This document shows, in pieces, positions 9,958-20,598 of a stretch of DNA of 64,000 nt. The stretch lies in assembly GCF_026230175.1 (NCBI RefSeq), contig NZ_CP104208.1:2046001-2110000 (forward strand), written 5' to 3'. A program made the translations under genes and the position numbers. Under the pieces are notes generated by a model. The model made no database searches, was not told the DNA's origin, and saw only the letters and a program-made list of their open reading frames with translations. Each line of letters begins with the position of its first letter. The first letter of the stretch is position 1. Source of the DNA: Desulfovibrio mangrovi. Lineage in GTDB: Bacteria; Desulfobacterota; Desulfovibrionia; Desulfovibrionales; Desulfovibrionaceae.

Positions 9958-12900
9958 ATGGCTTCTTCCGGAGACAGCTCCTCTGAAAAAGGGGTCATTG
10001 CTGCCGAGGAATCGGCAGCCCCCTCCTTTTCACCGCTTTCCGCAGAAGAGCTGCTGCAACGACTGCAGCAGAGCGAGCAGCGTTTCCGCACACTTTTCGA
10101 TGGTATTGAGGATGCCGTCATACTCTTTGCCATCAACCCGGACGGATCACGCGGTCCGATACTGGAAGTCAACGCTGCAGCCTGTGCGCGTCTGGGATTC
10201 ACACCGGACGAATTTCGCGGCATGACCGTCAACGACATAGACGCACCGGAAACGCAGAAATCCCGCCCTCAAATTTTCGAACGATTCCGAAACGGTGCTG
10301 GCGCAACGTTCGAAGCCGTCCACGTTTCCAAAAATGGCCAGCGCTGGCCTGTCGAGATAAACGCACGACTCTTTGACTATGAGGGAACGCCCAGCGTTCT
10401 TGCCATAGCCCGCGATATTTCGGAACGGTACAAGGCCGACCGGATCCGGCAGGTATATTTGCAGCAGCTGGAGGCGGAGGTAGCCCGCCGTACCTCGGAA
10501 CTCGAGCAGACAAACCGGCAGCTGAAGGAACAGATAGAACGCGCCAATGCGGCCGAAGCTTCGGCCCGGCAATCCGAGGCCAGACTGCGGGGCATATTCA
10601 ATGCCACAGGCCAATCCATCCTGCTGCTGGGCAAAGACGGCACTGTGCATCATGCCAATGCCATTGCGGCATCCGGTTTAGACCTTCCCCCTGAGAAAAT
10701 TGAAGGTACCAATATATATGACTACCTTCCCGATCACATAGCCAGACACCGCAGGGAGATTCTTGATATGGTCGCGGCCAGCAGAAGTCCCGTGGCCTTC
10801 AAATCCCGAAGAGGCAAGGCCTTTCTTGCTAACAATGTCTATCCTGTCTTCGACCGCAACGAGGTTGCAGGCTTTGCCGTCTACTCCGAAGACATCACCC
10901 GGGAACTGGAAGCGGAAAACGCTCTGGCAGCCCACCACCGCCTGCGGGATGTTCTGCATGAAATTCTGAACTACTCACACTCGACACATAATCTGGACGA
11001 GCTTCTCGCCTCCATCCACACAGTCATGCTGCGGGAACTGCAGGCGGAGAATCTCTATGTGGCATTAATCAATGAAGAGAATGACACCCTGACCTACCGG
11101 TACTGTGTTGACGCACACAGTACGTTTCACGATATCCCCAGCCTCAGCACCCTGTCCGCTCCGCTGCTGACGCTGGAACCCATCCGCAGAAACGCCGTGG
11201 TCCACTTCACACAGGAAGCCCTGTCCCGCTCCATCAAAGAGGGCACAGTCCTGTTCTTCGGTCCCATGCCACGCTCATGGCTGGGCATTCCCCTGCGGGT
11301 ACGGGGACGTACCATCGGGGTACTGGTTACGCAGGACTATAGCTCTGAACGCCGCTACTCGGAAAACGACGTCCACCTGCTTACCGCCTGCTCGGAACAG
11401 ATAGCGCTGGCCATCGAGCGCAAGCAGGCGGAAGAAATGGCACAAGCCGCAAGAGACATCTTTGCCAATATCCCGTCCGGCCTGTTCATCTATCAGCATA
11501 CGCCGCCGGATTCACTCACGCTGGCCAATGCCAACCCCGCTGCGGAACGGCTCACCGGCATATCACTCAAAGACTGGGCTGGTGCCGAATTCAAGGATTT
11601 GTGGCCTTCAGCACAGAGTTCAGGCCTGTATGAATCCATCACCAGTCCGCTGAACACGAAACGAGATTTTACAGCCGAAGACATACACTATGAAGATGAC
11701 CGAATCTCCGGTGCCTATCAGGTGCATTCCTTCGCTCTGCCGGAGAACCGGCTCGGCGTGACCTTTCAGGACATTACCGAACGCAAGAAGGCCGAACTCA
11801 CCATTCAGGAAAGCAATGAACAGTATCGCGCATTCTTTGAAGATAACCATTCGGTCATGTTCGTTCTCGATTCCGAAAACGGCACGATACTGGACGTCAA
11901 CAAGGCTGCCGAACAATTTTACGGCTACCCCCGTGAAGAGATGAAGGGCAACAGCGTCGGGATACTGAACCATTTTCCCGAGAAGAAGCTCAAACGCACA
12001 CTCAAACGCCTTGTCAACCAACGCATCTCAAGCATCATTACCCGCCATAGGCTGGCCAGCGGAGAGTGGCGGGACATTGAGGTCTTTTCCGGTCCTTTTA
12101 TCGTCAACGGCCACATCCGCCTCATCTCCATCATCCATGACATTACCCAACGCAAGCGTGACGAGGAAATCCTTGCCGCCGCAAAGACTGCGGCAGAACA
12201 GGCAAGCAGGGCCAAGAGCGAATTTGTGGCTAACATCAGCCATGAGGTACGCACCCCGCTCAGCGGGCTCATGGGCATGCTGCAGCTCCTGCTGACCACG
12301 CCGTTGAACACTGAACAAAAAGGCTACTTAAACACCGCCCTGAAGTCCTCGAAAAACCTTTTGCAGGTGCTCAACGATGTGCTGGACTTCTCGAAGATCG
12401 AGGCGGGCAAACTGACCCTCACGGACAATAGTTTCGACGTATCCGAACTACTGGGCCAGTGCGTGGATCTATTCCGCCATCAGGCTGCCGCTAAGGGACT
12501 GACCCTGATTCCCGAGCTTTCCTCGCCGTTGAACGGTTGCTGTATCGGTGACGAGATGCGCATCCGCCAGGTACTGCTGAACCTGATCGGCAATGCCATC
12601 AAATTCACCGAGCAAGGAGCCATACACATTGACATGTCCATCGCTCCATCACGCGGGCGAAAATCTGCCCAGCTTGAACTGATGGTTCGCGACACGGGCA
12701 TCGGCATACCGAAGAACAAGCTGGACAACATCTTCGACGCCTTTACGCAGGTTGATGGATCCATCACGCGCCGGCACACGGGAACCGGTCTTGGCCTTGC
12801 CATCGTTAAACGTCTTGTGGAGCTGATGCAGGGGACTATTCAGGTAGAAAGCACCCTTGGCAAAGGAACGTCCGTACGAGTCTCCGTCAAATTGGGGTTG

Positions 12901-13386
12901 ACCCCTGAAGCCGCACCGGCAACCTGCACGGAACCCGATAGTATCCCGGAACTGCCACCGCTACGCGTACTGGTTGTGGAAGACGAGGCTGTCAACAGAC
13001 TTATGGCCACACGCCTTCTGGAAATCATGGGACACAAGGTCCAGGTGGCGGAAAACGGACTGCAGGCTCTGGAACAGCTCAAGAGCAAGGCATTCGATGT
13101 CGTACTCATGGACATCCAGATGCCGGTCATGGACGGTCTGGAAACGGTCCGATATATCCGCGGTGCAACCGGCATGGTCACCCCTTCGGATATCCCCGTC
13201 ATTGCCATTTCCGCCCACGCCTCGGCCGCGGACCAGGAAAACGCCCTGCAAAACGGCATGGATGACTACATCGTCAAACCATACGAGACAACGGAAGTGA
13301 AGATGAGCCTGCTCCGCGTAATGCAAGGCCAGCGGCAGAAAATGGCTGCCGACGCGTCTGCCCCCCCGGAGAACGGTACGGGATAA
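9958..13386 (+). CDS. Hybrid histidine kinase with four PAS, one GAF and a receiver domain
   Basis: An 1142-residue signalling protein with no membrane segment, hence probably cytosolic. Domains in order: PAS (about 30-155), coiled coil, PAS (205-320), GAF (330-490), PAS (500-610), PAS (620-745), HisKA with [10 protein letters not shown] (phosphoacceptor His762), HATPase with [17 protein letters not shown] and GTGLGLAI, then a receiver with acidic pair EDE, phosphoacceptor Asp1052 ([11 protein letters not shown]) and Lys1107. No Hpt domain is attached, so the downstream partner is unknown. The RBS is weak; the start was taken as the first Met before the low-complexity head. It stands alone, convergent with cobQ 19 bases away. 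Confidence 0.9.
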   Translation: MASSGDSSSEKGVIAAEESAAPSFSPLSAEELLQRLQQSEQRFRTLFDGIEDAVILFAINPDGSRGPILEVNAAACARLGFTPDEFRGMTVNDIDAPETQKSRPQIFERFRNGAGATFEAVHVSKNGQRWPVEINARLFDYEGTPSVLAIARDISERYKADRIRQVYLQQLEAEVARRTSELEQTNRQLKEQIERANAAEASARQSEARLRGIFNATGQSILLLGKDGTVHHANAIAASGLDLPPEKIEGTNIYDYLPDHIARHRREILDMVAASRSPVAFKSRRGKAFLANNVYPVFDRNEVAGFAVYSEDITRELEAENALAAHHRLRDVLHEILNYSHSTHNLDELLASIHTVMLRELQAENLYVALINEENDTLTYRYCVDAHSTFHDIPSLSTLSAPLLTLEPIRRNAVVHFTQEALSRSIKEGTVLFFGPMPRSWLGIPLRVRGRTIGVLVTQDYSSERRYSENDVHLLTACSEQIALAIERKQAEEMAQAARDIFANIPSGLFIYQHTPPDSLTLANANPAAERLTGISLKDWAGAEFKDLWPSAQSSGLYESITSPLNTKRDFTAEDIHYEDDRISGAYQVHSFALPENRLGVTFQDITERKKAELTIQESNEQYRAFFEDNHSVMFVLDSENGTILDVNKAAEQFYGYPREEMKGNSVGILNHFPEKKLKRTLKRLVNQRISSIITRHRLASGEWRDIEVFSGPFIVNGHIRLISIIHDITQRKRDEEILAAAKTAAEQASRAKSEFVANISHEVRTPLSGLMGMLQLLLTTPLNTEQKGYLNTALKSSKNLLQVLNDVLDFSKIEAGKLTLTDNSFDVSELLGQCVDLFRHQAAAKGLTLIPELSSPLNGCCIGDEMRIRQVLLNLIGNAIKFTEQGAIHIDMSIAPSRGRKSAQLELMVRDTGIGIPKNKLDNIFDAFTQVDGSITRRHTGTGLGLAIVKRLVELMQGTIQVESTLGKGTSVRVSVKLGLTPEAAPATCTEPDSIPELPPLRVLVVEDEAVNRLMATRLLEIMGHKVQVAENGLQALEQLKSKAFDVVLMDIQMPVMDGLETVRYIRGATGMVTPSDIPVIAISAHASAADQENALQNGMDDYIVKPYETTEVKMSLLRVMQGQRQKMAADASAPPENGTG

Positions 13387-13405
13387 GCCCCTTCCGCCCT
13401 GCGGA

Positions 13406-14932
13406 TCAGCGAAGACCCAGCACGCGGTAGACGGCCTGCATGTCCAACGCCTCACGCACCACCGCAGCCAACCTGTCCAGAGCAGGGTCCAGCGAATATG
13501 GTGCGACAACCCGGCCGAGGGGAGACTCGCCCTTGCGGAACCGTAGCCTGTCCACAAAGGCACGACGGAATTCGTCCGAATCGAACAGGCCGTGCAGATA
13601 GGTTCCCCACACCATGCCGTCGGAAGACGAATAGCCGATGGCCATTCCGTCCTGCAGCACTACGCAGGGCGCTACACCGGCGCCTTCGCCCATCAGCGTT
13701 CTGCCGTGGTGGATTTCATAGCCGTTTACAGGAAGGTCGAATCCGGTATGGGTTCCGGACACGCGGGTCAACACCTTGTCCTGCCCCATAACGGTATGCA
13801 CATTCAGCAGTCCCAGCCCGTCGCAGTCTGTGGCCCGATCGGCAGACTCTACCTGCAGCGGATCTTCCACGCTTCTGCCAAGCATCTGCAGACCGCCGCA
13901 TATGCCCACGATCTCAGGAGCCGCATCTCCGGCAGCAAGAGCTGTCACGGCCTCGGCAAGCCCCGTGCTGCGCAGCCATGCAAGGTCGCCCAGCGTATTC
14001 TTCGACCCAGGCAGGATGATGCAGTCCGGATGCCCCAGCGACTCCGGAGAACGTACACCGCGAATCTGCACATCCGGTTCACAGGAAAGTGCGTCCATAT
14101 CCGTGAAATTGGCAATATGGGGCAGATCGATAAGTGCGACATCCACGCAGGCCCCCTGCTTGACCACGGTTCTCCCCATGGCCTCCTTGAAGGAGACGGA
14201 GTCTTCTTCAGGAAGTCCCAGTTCCGGGACATGTGGCACCACCCCGAAGAAAGGCTTGCCGGTCTTCTGGGTGGTATATATGAGGGCGGGGTCCAGCAAA
14301 CTGGCATCGCCGCGGAAACGATTGAGGACAAAGCCAACCACCAGCTCCCGTTCCCACGGATCAAGCAGCTCCATCGTTCCCACCAGCGAGGCGAACACCC
14401 CACCCCGGTCGATATCTCCCACCAGCAGCACTCTGGCGTCCGCATAGCGGGCCATCTGCATGTTGACGATATCGTGCGCCTTGAGGTTGATCTCGGCGGG
14501 GCTGCCTGCTCCTTCAAGCACCATCACATCGTGTTCGGCAGCAAGCGAATCATAGGCCATCTGTACGGTCCGAAAGGCTTCCGGCTTGAAGGAGACATAT
14601 TCCTTCACACGCATATTCCCCACGACACGTCCCATGACGATGACCTGCGAACCGGTATCGGAGGAAGGCTTGAGCAGCACCGGATTCATTCGAGCGTCCG
14701 GCTCAAGACGGCATGCGGCAGCCTGAACTGCCTGCGCCCGGCCTATTTCACGGCCGTCAGGCGTAACAAAGGAATTCAGCGCCATGTTCTGGGCCTTGAA
14801 GGGCGCGACGGAATACCCGTCCTGCAGCAAAATACGGCAGAGTGCGGCGGTCAACACGCTCTTGCCGGCATTGGAACTGGTGCCCTGCAGCATAAGAGCG
14901 GGAATCTTGCGGTTCAGACTGTGATTTGGCAT
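13406..14932 (-). CDS. cobQ: Cobyric acid synthase
   Basis: A 508-residue enzyme that amidates four side chains of adenosylcobyrinic acid diamide in cobalamin synthesis. The N-terminal ATP-binding domain has [13 protein letters not shown] (residues 13-25), [10 protein letters not shown] and a [12 protein letters not shown] switch. The C-terminal glutaminase domain has [10 protein letters not shown] (nucleophile Cys) and YLHGLFD (catalytic His). The frame is open 14 codons further up to 14974; 14932 was chosen by family length because neither start has a clear RBS. No other cobalamin gene is adjacent, so it is isolated here. Confidence 0.93.
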   Translation of the reverse strand: MPNHSLNRKIPALMLQGTSSNAGKSVLTAALCRILLQDGYSVAPFKAQNMALNSFVTPDGREIGRAQAVQAAACRLEPDARMNPVLLKPSSDTGSQVIVMGRVVGNMRVKEYVSFKPEAFRTVQMAYDSLAAEHDVMVLEGAGSPAEINLKAHDIVNMQMARYADARVLLVGDIDRGGVFASLVGTMELLDPWERELVVGFVLNRFRGDASLLDPALIYTTQKTGKPFFGVVPHVPELGLPEEDSVSFKEAMGRTVVKQGACVDVALIDLPHIANFTDMDALSCEPDVQIRGVRSPESLGHPDCIILPGSKNTLGDLAWLRSTGLAEAVTALAAGDAAPEIVGICGGLQMLGRSVEDPLQVESADRATDCDGLGLLNVHTVMGQDKVLTRVSGTHTGFDLPVNGYEIHHGRTLMGEGAGVAPCVVLQDGMAIGYSSSDGMVWGTYLHGLFDSDEFRRAFVDRLRFRKGESPLGRVVAPYSLDPALDRLAAVVREALDMQAVYRVLGLR

Positions 14933-14977
14933 GGTGGAAGCTGTATCCCGTTTCCCTTTGTAAAACCAGTGCATTCC

Positions 14978-15008
14978 TTGTCTACAGGGCGCACACAGGC
15001 ATTATATT
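14978..15008 (+). promoter_or_regulatory. Possible promoter for the pseudo-receiver/PilZ gene
   Basis: TTGTCT and TTATAT/TATATT separated by 18-19 bases in the gap between the divergent cobQ and PilZ genes. Moderate match only. Confidence 0.3.
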
Positions 15009-15065
15009 CTGTCGTTTTAGCAAAGAATAATGGACGGTTGCCGAAATAATCGGCACAAGGGCCAC

Positions 15066-15764
15066 ATGACTCAAATTCTTGTCATTGCGCGCGATAACGA
15101 AAATGGTGACATTCTCAAACGGCGGCTTGAGCAGCTGGGAGCTTCCCCCATCCTTGCCTCCGAATCAGATGCCATTGTACACGTCATGCGCACCGTTCCA
15201 CTGCAGGGCATATTGATCAACATGCCTACGTTCCTGCGTCTGCACGGGGAAGGGAAAAACATTCTCAACGAATCCATGGACAGCTTCCCCCTGCTGCGCT
15301 GCAGGCTGGACAGCGAATCCGGTGCGCTCACGGTCTTTGAGCAGGGGCAGAATCCCGACCAGGCTCTCACCCTGTTTGTCCGGCAATGCACTGAAGCCAA
15401 AAAGCGGACCATCCGACGCGAGGAGCGCACGGTCATCACCTGTGCCGTACTTCTGTCTCAGGACGCGAGCTTCAATCCCGCCACCACGGAACGGACCATA
15501 ACATTCAACGTCTCCACTCTTGGCGCCTTCTGCTTTTCCACACACGCCTGGAAGCCCGGCCAACCGGCTTGGCTGCAATTCCTTGACCTTAATGACAAAA
15601 CCCCCATATCCGGCTCTGTCGCCCATGCCACCCGATGGGGCAAGGGCTGTCGCCAACCCGGATGCGGCATCAGCTTCAACCCCATCACGGATGCACAACG
15701 TGAAGAACTGGCAGCTCTGCTCAAGGGCAACGGGGTAAAGGTTAGGCAGCTTGTGACAACTTGA
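15066..15764 (+). CDS. Degenerate receiver plus PilZ domain protein
   Basis: A 232-residue protein. Residues 1-110 have the alternating strand-helix pattern of a response-regulator receiver (ILVIARDNENGDILKRRLEQ), but where the phosphoacceptor Asp is expected there is ILINMPT, so phosphorylation is unlikely. The C-terminal half is a PilZ domain with RREER (117-121) and NVSTLG (148-153), the two c-di-GMP-binding motifs. Likely a c-di-GMP effector. The start at 15066 follows AAGG with good spacing, excluding an upstream in-frame ATG at 15030. It is divergent from cobQ and precedes the AsmA gene. Confidence 0.8.
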   Translation: MTQILVIARDNENGDILKRRLEQLGASPILASESDAIVHVMRTVPLQGILINMPTFLRLHGEGKNILNESMDSFPLLRCRLDSESGALTVFEQGQNPDQALTLFVRQCTEAKKRTIRREERTVITCAVLLSQDASFNPATTERTITFNVSTLGAFCFSTHAWKPGQPAWLQFLDLNDKTPISGSVAHATRWGKGCRQPGCGISFNPITDAQREELAALLKGNGVKVRQLVTT

Positions 15765-15908
15765 TTGCATCTGCAAATAGCATATTGATATGCAAGCTGA
15801 TTACGACTACATGTTCCTCTGCCGGCGGCAAGCATTCACGGCCCCCTCCTCTGACGGAGCGCGTCCCCTTGCCCGCACTCACCGGCACAGGCCATCCAGG
15901 AGTAACTC

Positions 15909-18068
15909 ATGGGAAAATTCCTTAAAATATTCGGATCCATCGTCGGCGCGTGCCTGCTCATTGTCGCCGTCGGCACCATCGCCCTCATCACGCTGGTGAA
16001 TCCCAACGACTTCAAGACCCGTATCGCCGAAGAAGTCCGCAAACAGACCGGAAGAACCGTGGAGTTCACCGGCGACATCACGCTTTCCTATTTCCCGTGG
16101 CTCGGACTGGAAACAGGCCCTGTGCGCATGGCCAACCCTGACAACTTCGGCGGAGGCGACTTCCTCTCGCTGGAAAAAGCCGGCATCCGCGTAAAGCTCA
16201 TGCCCCTCCTTAAAAAGGATGTTCAGGTCTCCTTTGTCACGGTTGACGGGCTCAAACTCAACTTCATCCGTAATGCCAAGGGACAGGTGAACTGGCTGTT
16301 CACTCCCCAGCAGCCTGCCCCCGCGCAGCACGCGCCCGCCATGGACAAGAACGGCTTCAGTGACGAAACGGCCGCATCACCGCTGGAAGCCTTTCCCGCT
16401 TTGCTCGTGAACTCCATCGGCATCACCCGCGCCAGCATCTCCTACACGGACGAACAGAGCGGCGCGAGCTACGCACTGAACGAACTCTCGCTTGCCACCT
16501 CAGCCCTCACGCTGGGCAAACCCGTGGATATTACGCTGAAAGGTGATATCGCCGCCAATGCCCCCAAGCTGGATGCGGCATTCGACTTTCATACCACGCT
16601 GCTGCTGGCTCACGACCTGACCCGCATCGAACTGGACAACCAGACCCTGACACTCGACGCCACAGGGGAACCGTTCCCCGGCGGCAGCATGAATCTGAAC
16701 CAGAAGGGGGCCATGTCCTACGATCTGATTCAGCAATTGTTCCATGTCCGTTCCTTTGCCGTCTCCGCTTATGAGGCCGACCTTGCTGCCAACGGCAAGC
16801 TGAATCTGGCGGACGGCCCGAGCTTCCACGGCAAAGTGGCACTGGGATGCGCTCTGCGCGACACGCTCAAGGCGCTTGGCGTGGAAGTGGCAACAACCGA
16901 TCCCGCCGTGCTGGACAAGGCATCGCTCAGCTTCAGCATCGCCGCCTCTCCGGTCCAGATTGCTCTTTCCGAAATCAACGGAGCAGTGGATGATACGACC
17001 CTCACGGGCGCCCTGCGCGTAAAGCAGTTCAACCGTCCGGACATCAAGGCCGAACTGGCCGTTACCGGCATCGATGTAGATCGTTATCTTCCCCCCAAGA
17101 CTGAAGCTGCCGAAGAAGAGAAGTCCCTTCCTTCGGAAACGGCCCAACCTGCTCCGGCTCCGGCTCCAGAGCAGGGGTTGCCTGCCGAAACCAGAAAGGC
17201 CCTGCGCAAACTGCTGCTGGATGCTGCTCTCAAGGTTGGCTCGCTTACCGTACAGAAGGTTACCCTGACCGACGTAGACATCAAAGCCACGACCCGGGAC
17301 GGCCTCATCAAGATTTCTCCATGCTCGGCAAACCTCTTTGAAGGTCGTTACGATGCCGACATCTCTGCCGATCTTCGCGGCAAGACCACAAGATCAGGTC
17401 TCACGCTGGCCGTGAAGGACCTGCAGCTTGCCCCCATAACCTCCACCTTCATGGGTGAGCCTCGCGCCACGGGAACGGCTAATTTGCAGACCAGTCTGGA
17501 TGCCAGCGGCGAAACCATGTCCGACATCCTCTCCACCCTGAACGGCAAGGGCTCGTTCGCGGTAACGGACGGTGCCGTGCTGGGCGTGCAAATCCTGCCC
17601 GACAATGCAAAAACCCAACTGAAAGACACCAAGGTGGACAAGGCAGACGAGGCTGCGCGTCAGCAGCGCTTCGACCGTCTTTCCGGCAGCTATGTCGTCC
17701 GCTCCGGTCGCGTCACCAACAAGGATCTGGCCTTGGTAGCCCCCAACATAAAGGGATCCGGCGCAGGCTATGTGGATCTGTATCAGGATAAGATCGACTA
17801 CAAAGCCGTTGTGCGCGTTGCAGGGCTTCCCAAAATGCCCGTAACAATCACCGGAACGCTTGCCAACCCCCGTTATGGATTTGATGCCACTCTCCTGCTG
17901 AAGAACACCCTGAAGGACGTGCAGAACCTGCTGCCCATCCCCGGCCTGTTCGGCAAGGAAGCCAGCACCACCGACAAGCAGCAGAACGGCACCACGAAGG
18001 AATCCCAGAAGCCCCAGAATCCGCTTGAACAACTCGGCAAGGGCCTGCAGCAACTGTTCAAGCAATAA
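15909..18068 (+). CDS. AsmA family envelope protein
   Basis: A 719-residue protein with one N-terminal membrane helix (about 5-27) followed by the family opening LVNPNDFKTRIAEEVRKQTG and GDITLSYFPWLGL. The rest is a long repetitive beta-rich periplasmic region ending in the AsmA C-terminal domain (about 480-680). A Pro/Ala/Glu linker sits near 395-420. AsmA-type proteins are bridge-like and are implicated in phospholipid transport to, and assembly of, the outer membrane. AGGAG seven bases upstream supports the start. The peroxiredoxin gene follows after 20 bases and may be cotranscribed. Confidence 0.88.
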   Translation: MGKFLKIFGSIVGACLLIVAVGTIALITLVNPNDFKTRIAEEVRKQTGRTVEFTGDITLSYFPWLGLETGPVRMANPDNFGGGDFLSLEKAGIRVKLMPLLKKDVQVSFVTVDGLKLNFIRNAKGQVNWLFTPQQPAPAQHAPAMDKNGFSDETAASPLEAFPALLVNSIGITRASISYTDEQSGASYALNELSLATSALTLGKPVDITLKGDIAANAPKLDAAFDFHTTLLLAHDLTRIELDNQTLTLDATGEPFPGGSMNLNQKGAMSYDLIQQLFHVRSFAVSAYEADLAANGKLNLADGPSFHGKVALGCALRDTLKALGVEVATTDPAVLDKASLSFSIAASPVQIALSEINGAVDDTTLTGALRVKQFNRPDIKAELAVTGIDVDRYLPPKTEAAEEEKSLPSETAQPAPAPAPEQGLPAETRKALRKLLLDAALKVGSLTVQKVTLTDVDIKATTRDGLIKISPCSANLFEGRYDADISADLRGKTTRSGLTLAVKDLQLAPITSTFMGEPRATGTANLQTSLDASGETMSDILSTLNGKGSFAVTDGAVLGVQILPDNAKTQLKDTKVDKADEAARQQRFDRLSGSYVVRSGRVTNKDLALVAPNIKGSGAGYVDLYQDKIDYKAVVRVAGLPKMPVTITGTLANPRYGFDATLLLKNTLKDVQNLLPIPGLFGKEASTTDKQQNGTTKESQKPQNPLEQLGKGLQQLFKQ

Positions 18069-18088
18069 CTACGGGACGGTAGACAGCC

Positions 18089-18592
18089 ATGACAGCACAG
18101 ACGCAGGACCACAAGACGCCGCAACCAGGCGACAAGGCCCCGTTGTTCGACCTCGTAAACGCGAACGGTGAGGCGCGTCCCCTTTCCTGCTATGCCGGAA
18201 CATGGCTTGTGCTCTACTTCTATCCCAAGGCTTCCACACCGGGATGCACACGCGAGGCCCAAGGCTTCACGAGCCTGCTTCCCGATTTCGCGGCCTGCAA
18301 CGCAACCGTAGTCGGGGTATCTCCCGATTCATGCAAGGCCATCACGGGCTTCATCAGCAAGCAGCAGCTTGGCGTTGAGCTGCTCTCCGACCCTGAACGT
18401 TCGGCCGCCAAAGCCTACGGCGTGTATCAGCTCAAGAAGAACTACGGGAAGGAGTCCATGGGCATTGTGCGTTCGACCTTCATCATTGACCCTAAGGGTG
18501 TAATCCGGCAGGTCTTCAGCCCCGTAAAGAAGGTCGATACCCACATGCAGGAAGCGCTGGAGGCTGTCCGCAGCCTTACGGCCCACGTCTAA
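18089..18592 (+). CDS. bcp: Thiol peroxidase of the Bcp/PrxQ type
   Basis: A 167-residue peroxiredoxin that reduces peroxides. The peroxidatic motif is PKASTPGCT with Cys53. In classical Bcp the resolving cysteine is five residues later, but here that position is Gln58, so either another Cys (Cys34 or the Cys in DFAACNA or PDSCKAI) resolves, or it works as a 1-Cys enzyme. The thioredoxin-like fold pattern (LVLYFYPK, VVGVSPDS, FIIDPKGVI) is complete. It closely follows the AsmA gene. Function is secure at family level; the resolving mechanism is open. Confidence 0.9.
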   Translation: MTAQTQDHKTPQPGDKAPLFDLVNANGEARPLSCYAGTWLVLYFYPKASTPGCTREAQGFTSLLPDFAACNATVVGVSPDSCKAITGFISKQQLGVELLSDPERSAAKAYGVYQLKKNYGKESMGIVRSTFIIDPKGVIRQVFSPVKKVDTHMQEALEAVRSLTAHV

Positions 18593-18884
18593 AAAAACCT
18601 GTGCATTCCGGCATATTACAAGAGCCCGCCCTTCCTTTTACGCCCCCCTTCCCTTGACATGGGTGTTGGCCGTTGTTACCCGTGAAGTCTTGAGGGAAGC
18701 GACGACCGTATGACGGAGCACGCAAATTGCTCCCTTATGACGGCCTGTTGCGCCACCGCCTTCCCAGTGCTGCATGGCGGCACAGGCATCGGGATGTTGA
18801 TCCTGCCAGCGGACAATGCTGACGGCTGACGAATCATGGCCGTCCCCTCCGGAACCCTTCATACGGAACGGGCAGCGAATACGA
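18593..18884. other. Intergenic region upstream of hrcA
   Basis: About 290 bases. A TTGACA lies at 18654-18659 but no good -10 follows at normal spacing. No CIRCE inverted repeat (TTAGCACTC-N9-GAGTGCTAA) is present here, which is notable beside an hrcA gene. Confidence 0.4.
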
Positions 18885-19931
18885 ATGACCCTTGCACAAC
18901 GCGAGACGGACGTACTCTCCACGATCATCGAGTCCTACATTTCCACGGCCCTGCCGGTGGGGTCTCGTACCGTGGCCAACGCCTCGCGTCTCAAGCTTTC
19001 CGCAGCCAGCATGCGCAACACCATGGCCGACCTGACCGACAAGGGGTATCTGGAACAGCCCCACACCTCGGCAGGCCGCATTCCCACGGCAAAGGCATTC
19101 CGCCTGTATGTGGACTCCCTGTTGCGCATGCGTCCCATCTCACGCGAGGAACGAAGCAGCATTCTGGCCAGACTGACCCTGCAGGGGCTGGAAATCAGCA
19201 AGATGCTCCAGCAGGCAACGGCCATGGTTTCCTCGCTTTCCCATGAGGTGGCTCTGGTCCTTGCTCCCGGCGGAAACGATGTACGCTGGCGCCGCGTGGA
19301 CTTCTCCCTGCTGGCCGACCGGCTGATATTGGCCGTACTGGTGCTGGACGGCGGCATGGTCCACAGCCGCGTGGTGCAACTGGACGAACAGGTCACCACT
19401 GACGACCTTATCCACTTTGCCAACTACCTGAACAGCCACTACACGGGACTTTCATTTTCCGAAGCCCGCAGCCGCATTCTCCGCGAACTGCACCGCACCG
19501 AAGCGCATCTGGAAAAACTCTGCGCACGGGCGCTGGGGCTTGCCCGTCTCGCCTTCTCCGGTGAAACCGAAGAAGAACGACAACTGTTCGTAGAGGGCAC
19601 CCTGACCATGCTGGACAAGGCGGAGTTTACCGATGCCGCCCGCATGCGGGAACTGCTCGCCCTGCTGGATGAACGCACCCGTCTGCTCAAACTGCTGGAC
19701 AACACCATGCGCAGTGCGGATGTTTCCGTTTCCATTGCACCGGACATGCCCGAGGCAGAAGACAGCTTTGCCGGACTCAGCGTCATTTCCGCCCCCTACG
19801 GCGGCGACGTGCCGCTCGGAGTCGTCAGTGTCATCGGCCCGCTGCGCATGGATTACGGCACAGTCGTCCCCGTTGTGGACTGCATTTCCAAATCCCTTTC
19901 CACCCTGCTGAAAGACCGGTTTTCCGCTTAG
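18885..19931 (+). CDS. hrcA: Heat-inducible transcription repressor HrcA
   Basis: A 348-residue repressor with an N-terminal winged helix (ETDVLSTIIESYISTALPVGSRTV, then SAASMRNTMADLTDKGYLEQPHTSAGRIPT) and the GAF-like C-terminal dimerisation part, ending with a conserved segment around VSVIGPLRMDYGTVVPVVD. HrcA normally binds CIRCE elements before groE and dnaK operons. The start at 18885 aligns with the family; an in-frame ATG exists at 18816, and RBS evidence is weak for both. It heads a group with grpE 37 bases downstream. Confidence 0.92.
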   Translation: MTLAQRETDVLSTIIESYISTALPVGSRTVANASRLKLSAASMRNTMADLTDKGYLEQPHTSAGRIPTAKAFRLYVDSLLRMRPISREERSSILARLTLQGLEISKMLQQATAMVSSLSHEVALVLAPGGNDVRWRRVDFSLLADRLILAVLVLDGGMVHSRVVQLDEQVTTDDLIHFANYLNSHYTGLSFSEARSRILRELHRTEAHLEKLCARALGLARLAFSGETEEERQLFVEGTLTMLDKAEFTDAARMRELLALLDERTRLLKLLDNTMRSADVSVSIAPDMPEAEDSFAGLSVISAPYGGDVPLGVVSVIGPLRMDYGTVVPVVDCISKSLSTLLKDRFSA

Positions 19932-19968
19932 AAAACCGAAGCGAATATTCTAAGGAGCGATTATTTCC

Positions 19969-20544
19969 ATGGTAAAAGACAAGGTTGAACTGAGCGAGGA
20001 AGCCGCGGAGCAGCTTGAAAAAGACAAGGCCAGCGCCCCCGAACAGGGAACCATCGAATTGACTGATGAAGAGCTTGTGGCACTGTGCAAGGCGCGTGTT
20101 TGCCCCGCCTGTGACGAGAAGGTAAGCGCTGATGAAGCACGCCTTCGCTCTCTTGCAGAGATGGACAACTTCAAAAAGCGTATCCAGCGCGAAAAGGAAG
20201 AACAGGCCAAGTACGCTGCAGAAAGCGTTCTTTCCAGCCTGCTGCCCACGCTGGACAATCTGGGCCTCGCCATCGACTACGGCCGCAATCTGGAAGGCTG
20301 CAAGGACATGCTCATCGGTGTGGAAATGACCCAGAAGCTCCTGCTGGACGCCATTGCCCAGCATGGCCTCGTACAGGTCGGCACCAAGGGCGAAGAATTC
20401 AGCCCCGAGATTCACGAAGCCATAGGACAGGAGCCCTGCCCCGAAACGCCCGAAGGGCACGTAAAGCAGGTCATGCAGAAAGGCTACCGTCTCAAGGAGC
20501 GCCTGTTGCGCCCCGCCAAGGTCGTCATTTCCTCCGGCAAATAG
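19969..20544 (+). CDS. grpE: Nucleotide exchange factor GrpE
   Basis: A 191-residue co-chaperone that releases ADP from DnaK. The long N-terminal helix (AEMDNFKKRIQREKEEQ) and the C-terminal beta domain (EFSPEIHEAIGQ, GYRLKERLLRPAKVVIS) are typical. Unusually, the N-terminal region carries a CPAC motif (Cys45, Cys48) plus Cys40, which could bind metal or sense redox. AAGGAG precedes the start. The gene is followed by a strong terminator, so dnaK has its own promoter. Confidence 0.95.
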   Translation: MVKDKVELSEEAAEQLEKDKASAPEQGTIELTDEELVALCKARVCPACDEKVSADEARLRSLAEMDNFKKRIQREKEEQAKYAAESVLSSLLPTLDNLGLAIDYGRNLEGCKDMLIGVEMTQKLLLDAIAQHGLVQVGTKGEEFSPEIHEAIGQEPCPETPEGHVKQVMQKGYRLKERLLRPAKVVISSGK

Positions 20545-20563
20545 CTGGTACAAGAAACCGAGA

Positions 20564-20597
20564 AACGCCCGCACTGCATACAGTGCGGGCGTTTTTT
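20564..20597 (+). terminator. Terminator after grpE
   Basis: AACGCCCGCACTG and CAGTGCGGGCGTT pair almost perfectly around CATA, followed by six T residues. Confidence 0.9.
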
Positions 20598-20598
20598 C

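Noticed and set aside
13592-15049. 485-codon open frame opposite cobQ
   Set aside because: Shadow of cobQ; no RBS, and the protein has no recognised domain.
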